Shown here: in pieces, positions 58,388-64,000 of the stretch
How the letters are laid out: each line of letters begins with the position of its first letter
Position numbering within the stretch: position 1 is the stretch's first letter
Origin: Cystobasidiopsis lactophilus
Taxonomy: Eukaryota > Basidiomycota > Agaricostilbomycetes > Agaricostilbales > Chionosphaeraceae
Length of the DNA stretch: 64,000 bases
Assembly: GCA_001599975.1 (NCBI GenBank)
Contig: BCIO01000004.1
Coordinates: forward strand, 2,019,328-2,083,327
Direction of reading: 5' to 3'
Position numbers and translations under genes: made by a program
Notes under the pieces: model-generated
Seen by the model: the letters and a program-made list of their open reading frames with translations, nothing else
Database searches by the model: none
Told to the model about the DNA's origin: nothing

Positions 58388-59211
58388 ATGGGCAAGACTA
58401 CTACTCGCGTAGGGCATTCCAAGAGCCAAAAGCCGGTCGTGTGCTCATCCGCGAAAAACAGTGCATCTACAAGCCGGACTCCCAGTCGTGCGTGTCCGTC
58501 CTTAGTAGACGCTAGCAACCCTCTCATGACAGACCCGACGCAGCCTGGACGAGTACATCCTCATCATCTCGGACACGGACGCCCTGCAGAAATGGAAGGA
58601 AGGAGGTGAGCTCGCCTTTGCCCCGCGCCGTGCCTCTCGCTCATGCACTGTCCTCGCCTCCAGACAAGTGAGGGCGCTCAACACAGCTGGCCTGCGCAGT
58701 GTACTGACCAGGGGCCGCGCACAGGACCGTGCCATTGGTCGAGATTGTCGATTGTACGTCGTCTGCTGTTTGACATTTCCGAGGGCGCCCCGGTCTTAGA
58801 CTGGAAATGGACGCCAGCCTACAACATCTTCACCACCGGCCAGGGTGCGTCCTTAGTCTCGCTAGTCCTTGTTGTTGCATGGGCTGAACGGGCGGCGGGT
58901 TCACAGGCAAGCAAGGCATCCTCGAGCGCCCGTCTAAGCAGATCCTCGACTCTGTGTTCGGCACGACAAACGAGGACGACATTGTCGAGACCATCCTCAC
59001 TAAGGTTCGTCCCTACTCTCTCAGTAGGTATGAGTGACCTCCAGTCAAGATGCGGGGGCAAACAGGGCGAAGTGCAGAAGGCGACGTCCGTGAGCGCGGG
59101 CTCTTACAGCAGTGCGTTTCACAATCTTGGCTTGCGCCTCCACGACACTGTGCTGACTCGCGCACTCAGACCGCAGGGAGGATTCGTAAGCTCAATCCTC
59201 GGACTGTTTGA
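58388..59211 (+). CDS. RTC3: SBDS-domain protein, Rtc3-like
   Basis: The joined product has about 115 residues, starts MGKTTTRCIYKPDSQSC and contains LDEYILIISDTDALQKWKEG, DKTVPLVEIVDSYNIFTTG, QGKQGILERPSKQILDSVFG and TNEDDIVETILTKGEVQKAT. This is the N-terminal SBDS (FYSH) domain alone, without the two C-terminal domains of the ribosome-maturation factor Sdo1. Length and layout match yeast Rtc3 (YHR087W), a stress-linked protein tied to RNA metabolism. Seven exons cover only 345 coding bases. Keeping WKEGDKTVPL in frame needs a 4-nt exon (ACAA) at 58664-58667. Confidence 0.82.
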
Positions 59212-59488
59212 TCAATGAGGTGAAAACTAATGATACAAAATCCACAGTGGTCTGTCGAGGGGTTCGTCGGGCGCTGGCGGTCGCTAGAAGCATAAACATT
59301 CACACACAAACCAATACCAACCCTCTCGACCGCACTGAGCGGTTGAAGAGGCGGCATCCAAAGGACAAGAACAAAGCACACTTTTGAAACGAAAGAATCA
59401 AGAGCATCAAGCTCTTTGAAAGACATTTAACAAGCTACGAAAGAGAATCAGAACGCAAACACGGCATTGCCTGATGATTTATGTGAGG

Positions 59489-62400
59489 TCAGTTTGGTAC
59501 GAAAGGGAACAGCGACGAACCCTTGTCTTTGCGGCTGCCAACTGAGTAGACCAAAAAGCTGGAGAAGAACAGGCCGACAGTGATGCCGATCGCGACTTGG
59601 ACCTGCGCTCTCAACGTGAGATTGAGTCTGGGCAACGGCGAGGGAAAGCTTGCAATGCGGAACCTGCAGCGGGGCCGAGTGAGCTTCGGGTCGAAACATT
59701 CAAGAATTGCCACCCACCCAATCATGAGACCACCAGAAGCAGTGTCTTGGGACGTGTTGGCAGTGTTCGCTTCGGCCAGACCGCCAGCCGCTGCGATGCC
59801 AGTGGGCACGAGAAATCTGTCACATCGAGCCAGATTAAGCCTTGATTCGAGCTCGCGAGTAAAAGACTGGCAACTGACAGCACACCAGGCGCCATGGCTG
59901 TGAAGGCAGTACCTCTGTATGTGGTTTCAGCTGCAGTTTTAAGGCTGAGGAGGACAAGAACGGACCTCATAACGCGAGAGTAAAGATTGCCCAGCAGGCC
60001 AACGGCCATAGCTCCAAGGAAAGACACGACATCGGACCTGCCACCTTCTTAGAGTTGCGTCGAAGTCAATGAAAGAAGACGCGAACCTATTGAAAATGTA
60101 GACGTTGCCGACTCGGTTGATGACCCAGCCAATGCAGCCAATGATGATCATCACGGGGAATTGGCGGCTTCGCCAAGGCGTCAAATTGTTGAAGCAAGTG
60201 ATGACCGCGTAGATGGGGACGAGCAGGGCGGCCCAGTAAGGCGACAGCTTGGACTTCCACCAGGGAAAGCCGGGCTCGCGGTAGCAGTAGACCGAGCCGC
60301 GCATGTTGGCCGCCAAGCTGGCGTCGATGTCGGACGAGTCGATGAAGCTGATGCTTCCCATGAAAGCCTGGATCGAGTCCTTCACCGTGACGTTGGACAA
60401 GAACTCGCCAGCCAAAGTGATGGAGCTCTGAGTCGCTTCTTGCTTGGCGATGGTCCCGCCGTAAGAGTTGAACAGGAAGTAGATGTCCGAGCCGACGATG
60501 ATGCCAAATCCCTGCTCTCCAGTGAGCTGCGAGGAGAAGATGGCACTGAGAGACACGCACCACAAAGGTAGAATAGATCATAGCCCAGACCAAGCGCACC
60601 GAGCCGGAGATGATGTTGCGGGAGGCCAGCTCCAAAGCGCCGCATACTGTTCATGGCTTCAATCAAGCTTACTAGAACTGCGAGCGGCAGGCTTACGAAT
60701 GACATATCTGGAAGCTCAATGAGCGACGGCTAGCAGTGCAATGCTAGAGAGCAGACGCACCCTGGTAGAACAGCAACAATACTGGCTCCAGAGACTGCTT
60801 GATAGCAGAAAATTCCAGTGTTGGCCAAGGCGCGGCTCAGAAAAGCAACCAGCATGGCGATTGAAATCCTGGACAGCGAACTTTTTAACCGGGCTCACGA
60901 TTCTTGGGTGGGAGAACGCACTCAAAGATGTTCGCATAGGCTGCGTTTTGCTTCGCTACGCGCAGCTGGAGGTACTTGAGCAGGGCCGAAAAGCAAGCAG
61001 TCGCCATGGCATCGACAACACTTCCCGAGTAACTGCAGCACTCCCACAGTGAGCGAGGCCCTTTGACACGACAACCCTCATTTTACCTGAGCATGCAGAT
61101 AGTGGCAGCGCCGATAGCTTGAAAGCAAACTCTCGCGCCAATGGGATAGAGATCAGACGCTTTGAGCATTCGCGTTAGTTGGGCAGAAGCTTCGGCCAAT
61201 TCGAGCTCGTGGTGAAGGAGCTGTCGGTAGATTTCGTGCACATTGTGGAGTGCACCAAGAGCCAGACCGCCGGACGCCTTCACAAAGTGTGTTTCCGATG
61301 TGTGGGTCTGAGCAACACTCTAGTCAGAATCGAAGACGGGCCGCGAACAGCCCAGAGACCGCACCTCTGGATCTCCAAAACTTGCAATCAATATGGCTGG
61401 TAGATGAATAAACTGGGCGTGGACTTTGAGGGCATGAGCTGTCGCGTTGAGTTGAGGTTCGATCCGGTGCGAGGGCGCGCCAAAGGTCATCAAGCACTTG
61501 GCCAGCTTGAGAATGACGTTTTGCCGTGCGATTTGATCTGCACCACGATGAACAACAGGTGTTATGAAGCGGCAAGAGTGACTGACTGGCAACCTCTTCG
61601 GCCACAGTAAACTCCATGCTGCGATCTGCGTCCTCTCATCAGCACCCAGAAACATCGGCTACGGACTGATATACCTTTATCTCTAAGGCTCTTCTTCTCG
61701 TCGTTCTCTGGAGGTCGGTTCTTGGCTTTGATCACGTCCATCAGCTCGTCGGCGTCCAAGATGGTCGACCGCCTGCGGCCGATGGCTGAAGCCCGACGCC
61801 GCTTATTGGCTTCGAACTTCGCACGAGACTCCTTCTCGATGTCTTCACCTTCCTTCTTGACAATGTCGACCTCGGCGTCCATGTCCAACACCATCGATCG
61901 GCGGCGCATCTTGTTCATATGAAACGGGTTCGGCTCCTCTTCCTTGGCTACGATAGTAGCATCGCTGTCGTTTGACGCTTTGCGCTCCTTCTCTTTCTGT
62001 GTTTCTGGGTGAAGTCGGTCAACCGTGCCATCTGGAGCGCCATAGAGCTGCAAGAGGTTGGCCAAAATGCCCTTGTGCGCCTTTCGAGGTTCAAAGTGCT
62101 GTCCATCCGACTTGCTAGAAGTTTGACGCCGGTTAGCCATGGTATTGACCAGGGTCATGGCTTCGTGGACTGGAGCGTGCTTGACAGCTTCGGTCAGAGA
62201 GCGCTGCATCTCTGCCGTGCTGCTGGTGTCCGAGTCTTTCCTGTTTCTTCTTGAGAGGTTGATCGTGGTAGTACGAGACATTGAAATTACATACCGCTCT
62301 GCGGCTTCCATCGCGGAAGGGTGCAGGCTGGCCCGGCGGGCGTTTCGCCCGTTCACTGCTGGTGCGGGCTGAGGGGCGCTCTCCGCTGCATCACTGTCGT

Positions 62401-62710
62401 CGTTGTCTTCATCGTCGGAAGACCTGAAATTAACATCAGATCAGTGGCTTCTTGGCGTTGCAAAACCAGTCACGAACAGAGGAGGAGCGCCAAGCGCTGA
62501 GGGGTGCAGACTGGCACGGCGGGCATTCCTCCCGGACTGAGGCTGCGACGCCGGTGCCTTTGCCTGAGATCCATCGTCGCTCTCGTCGTCGTCGCTGACA
62601 AACAAGGGATAAGCGTTACTCGATGCGCGGCCTGTGCGAGCCTACATGGCGAATGAAGCCTTGAAAGCATTTGGGTGCAGACTACCTCTCCTAGCATTGC
62701 GATCTCCCAT
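59489..62710 (-). CDS. PRM10/ThrE-like (DUF1212) membrane protein
   Basis: The N-terminal half is hydrophilic. It opens with three exon-coded repeats ending RRGSLHP or RRASLHP, then TMANRRQTSS, basic clusters (MRRRSMVLDMD, RRRASAIGRRRSTIL) and a motif before the membrane part. The C-terminal half carries the ThrE core: ILKLAKCLMTFGAPSHRIEP, SGGLALGALHNVHEIY, SQSSITLAGEF-like segments, about ten hydrophobic helices (WAALLVPIYAVITCF, QFPVMIIIGCIGWVINR, VVSFLGAMAVGLLGNLYSR, FLVPTGIAAAGG) and IGITVGLFFSSFLVY near the end. Relatives include pheromone-regulated Prm10 of yeast and bacterial threonine exporters. The transported substrate is unknown. More than ten introns. Confidence 0.8.
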
Positions 62711-63367
62711 GTAGGTCGTTCAGAGCCAAGACGAACATACGACAGAAGCACAACAACAGGCAAAGGAGGGTGGCATGCCGCCAGTCGAGATGTCAATGCC
62801 GCCGCGCCTCAACATGACGGCGTTCCGTTCAGGCCGGTTTGCAATGACGAGGACCGTCTCTGAGCACAAAGCAGCTGACTTCAAGAAGGTATCGATGTTG
62901 GCCTGGCATTGGAGGTGCGCAGAAAGGCTTTGCAGCCGCCGTGGAGCCTTCGCACCACGGAGCTTTGCGCGTGGCAGGGCGCAGCAGTGGTGGGGGCGAG
63001 CTGCCAGGTCACTTTCGATTTACAATTCACAAGAAATACAAGGCCCCCATGACAAGCTTACAGTACAACCCTTCTGTTTCGTCGCCACCGACGCTTCGAA
63101 ACGTATAGTCCCGCCCGGAACCTGAGCTGTAGCACCTCTACCACCAGAACAAGCTCACTCAGCTGTGCCAGCGAGGCACTGTTTGAACACTGCGCACCAG
63201 ATTAGCTATGGACAAAGGGCGGCCGCTGAATGCGCACCTGCTGTTGAACGCGGAAAAACAGGACCCGAGGGGTACAACTGCTGGATGCAGTGTGTGTGCG
63301 CGTAGAGCTGAGCCACTGGCCGAGCATCGATGGCCGTGCACGCGCGAAGCCAGCGAAAGGTCGCGGA
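62711..63367. other. Spacer between PRM10-like gene and histone deacetylase
   Basis: 657 bp hold the promoter of the leftward membrane protein gene and the 3' leader of the leftward deacetylase gene. Short open frames show no recognisable content. Confidence 0.4.
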
Positions 63368-64000
63368 TTACTTGGCGGCAATGGTGATGCGCTTCTTCTT
63401 CTTCGAGCCACCTGCTCCACCTCCACGACCCCCCCTCCCGGCCCCTGCTGGTGTTTTGCCGTTGTTCTTCTTGCCAGCGGCCGAGGTCGAGGTAGCCAGG
63501 GGATCCGCCTTGTCACCATCCGGCCTCTCATCGTCGTCCTCCGACACATCATCGTCGTCTTCATTGGCCAACCAGTTGGCCAAATCCGGTGGGATCTCTT
63601 GCATGGCCACCGACGGCGCGCCGTGCATGAACCTTAGGCGCTCCAGCAGGCTGATGCGAATGCGATCCAGCATCTGCCGGGTGTTCATATTCTCGATACG
63701 GCCGGTGAGCGGCGGGTGGAGCTTGTAGTCGGGCGCAAAAAAGTCGTCGTAGACGGTCGAGGGCAGGTTGTTGGAGATCTCGTTCTGCATGTCCACCAGG
63801 ACGGCGGTCTCGTAGGTCCAGCACCGGGCCACGTTCTTGATCGTGTATCCTCCACCACCGAGAACAAGCAAAGGAATGTTGAAGGCCTTGATGAAGCGAA
63901 CGCATTCGCCGTGCGCCTGGATGGACAGGTTAAAGCAGCCGAGCCGGTCACACCCCAGCGAGTCGGCGCCGCACTGCAAGACGATGGAGGAAGGGCGGAA
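63368..64000 (-). CDS. Class I histone deacetylase (Rpd3/HDA1-2 type), 3' end only
   Basis: The window holds the last 210 residues. [20 protein letters not shown] contains the Asp of the zinc site, [20 protein letters not shown] the glycine-rich loop, and [20 protein letters not shown] continues the Rpd3-type catalytic domain. The C-terminal tail is acidic ([18 protein letters not shown]) and then Gly/Lys-rich, ending [11 protein letters not shown], a possible nuclear signal. Class I deacetylases act in Rpd3/Sin3 or Set3/Hos2 corepressor complexes; the fragment fits Rpd3 slightly better. The gene starts beyond the right edge. Confidence 0.92.
   Translation of the reverse strand, partial: FRPSSIVLQCGADSLGCDRLGCFNLSIQAHGECVRFIKAFNIPLLVLGGGGYTIKNVARCWTYETAVLVDMQNEISNNLPSTVYDDFFAPDYKLHPPLTGRIENMNTRQMLDRIRISLLERLRFMHGAPSVAMQEIPPDLANWLANEDDDDVSEDDDERPDGDKADPLATSTSAAGKKNNGKTPAGAGRGGRGGGAGGSKKKKRITIAAK

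Overview
The window looks like nuclear DNA of a basidiomycete fungus. Almost every gene is cut by several introns of about 45-70 bp, genes are packed 70-900 bp apart on both strands, and the gene content is eukaryotic (RNA polymerase II, Mediator, SWR1/NuA4, COPII, TRAPP, wybutosine synthesis). Two secreted copper-radical oxidases of the glyoxal oxidase type also fit a basidiomycete. CTG reads as leucine at conserved leucines, so the code is standard. The sub-phylum cannot be fixed from sequence alone; a Pucciniomycotina-like yeast or rust relative is a guess.

Layout. 1-184: start of a beta-adaptin gene, then about 1.9 kb with no gene I can support. 2-7 kb: DIM1 (18S rRNA dimethylase), SEC12-like (Sar1 exchange factor), SFT2 (Golgi) and a DUF1330 protein. 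7-13 kb: divergent pair of an IML2/TTC39 TPR protein and a choline-transporter-like protein. 13.5-20 kb: tandem pair of glyoxal oxidases. 20-24 kb: TRS23, a SUR7/PalI-like tetraspan and a single-exon Pro/Ser-rich protein. 24-31 kb: SIR2/HST2-type sirtuin, MED20, cysteinyl-tRNA synthetase and an EH-domain protein. 31-40 kb: F-box-like protein, a second TTC39-like protein, a CHORD/CS co-chaperone, an NXPE/PC-esterase-like type II membrane protein and a short-chain reductase. 40-46 kb: a tandem pair of large paralogues of unknown function. 46-51 kb: RPB3 and a TYW4-Kelch-JmjC fusion. 51-58 kb: an NTF2-like protein, an unknown gene with a decayed second copy beside it, YAF9 and an unknown multi-exon gene. 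58-64 kb: SBDS-domain RTC3-like protein, PRM10/ThrE-like membrane protein and the 3' end of a class I histone deacetylase.

How the genes relate. Most are unlinked housekeeping genes, as usual in fungi. Several sit head to head across 107-205 bp (MED20/CysRS, unknown/YAF9, CHORD/NXPE, EH/F-box) and probably share promoters. No RNA gene, CRISPR array or intact mobile element was recognised. The least understood material is the 40.2-45.8 kb tandem pair, the 56.4-58.2 kb gene and the 52-54.4 kb duplicated gene. Exon joins were inferred by eye from splice signals and protein family fit, so internal exon edges are less certain than gene identities.
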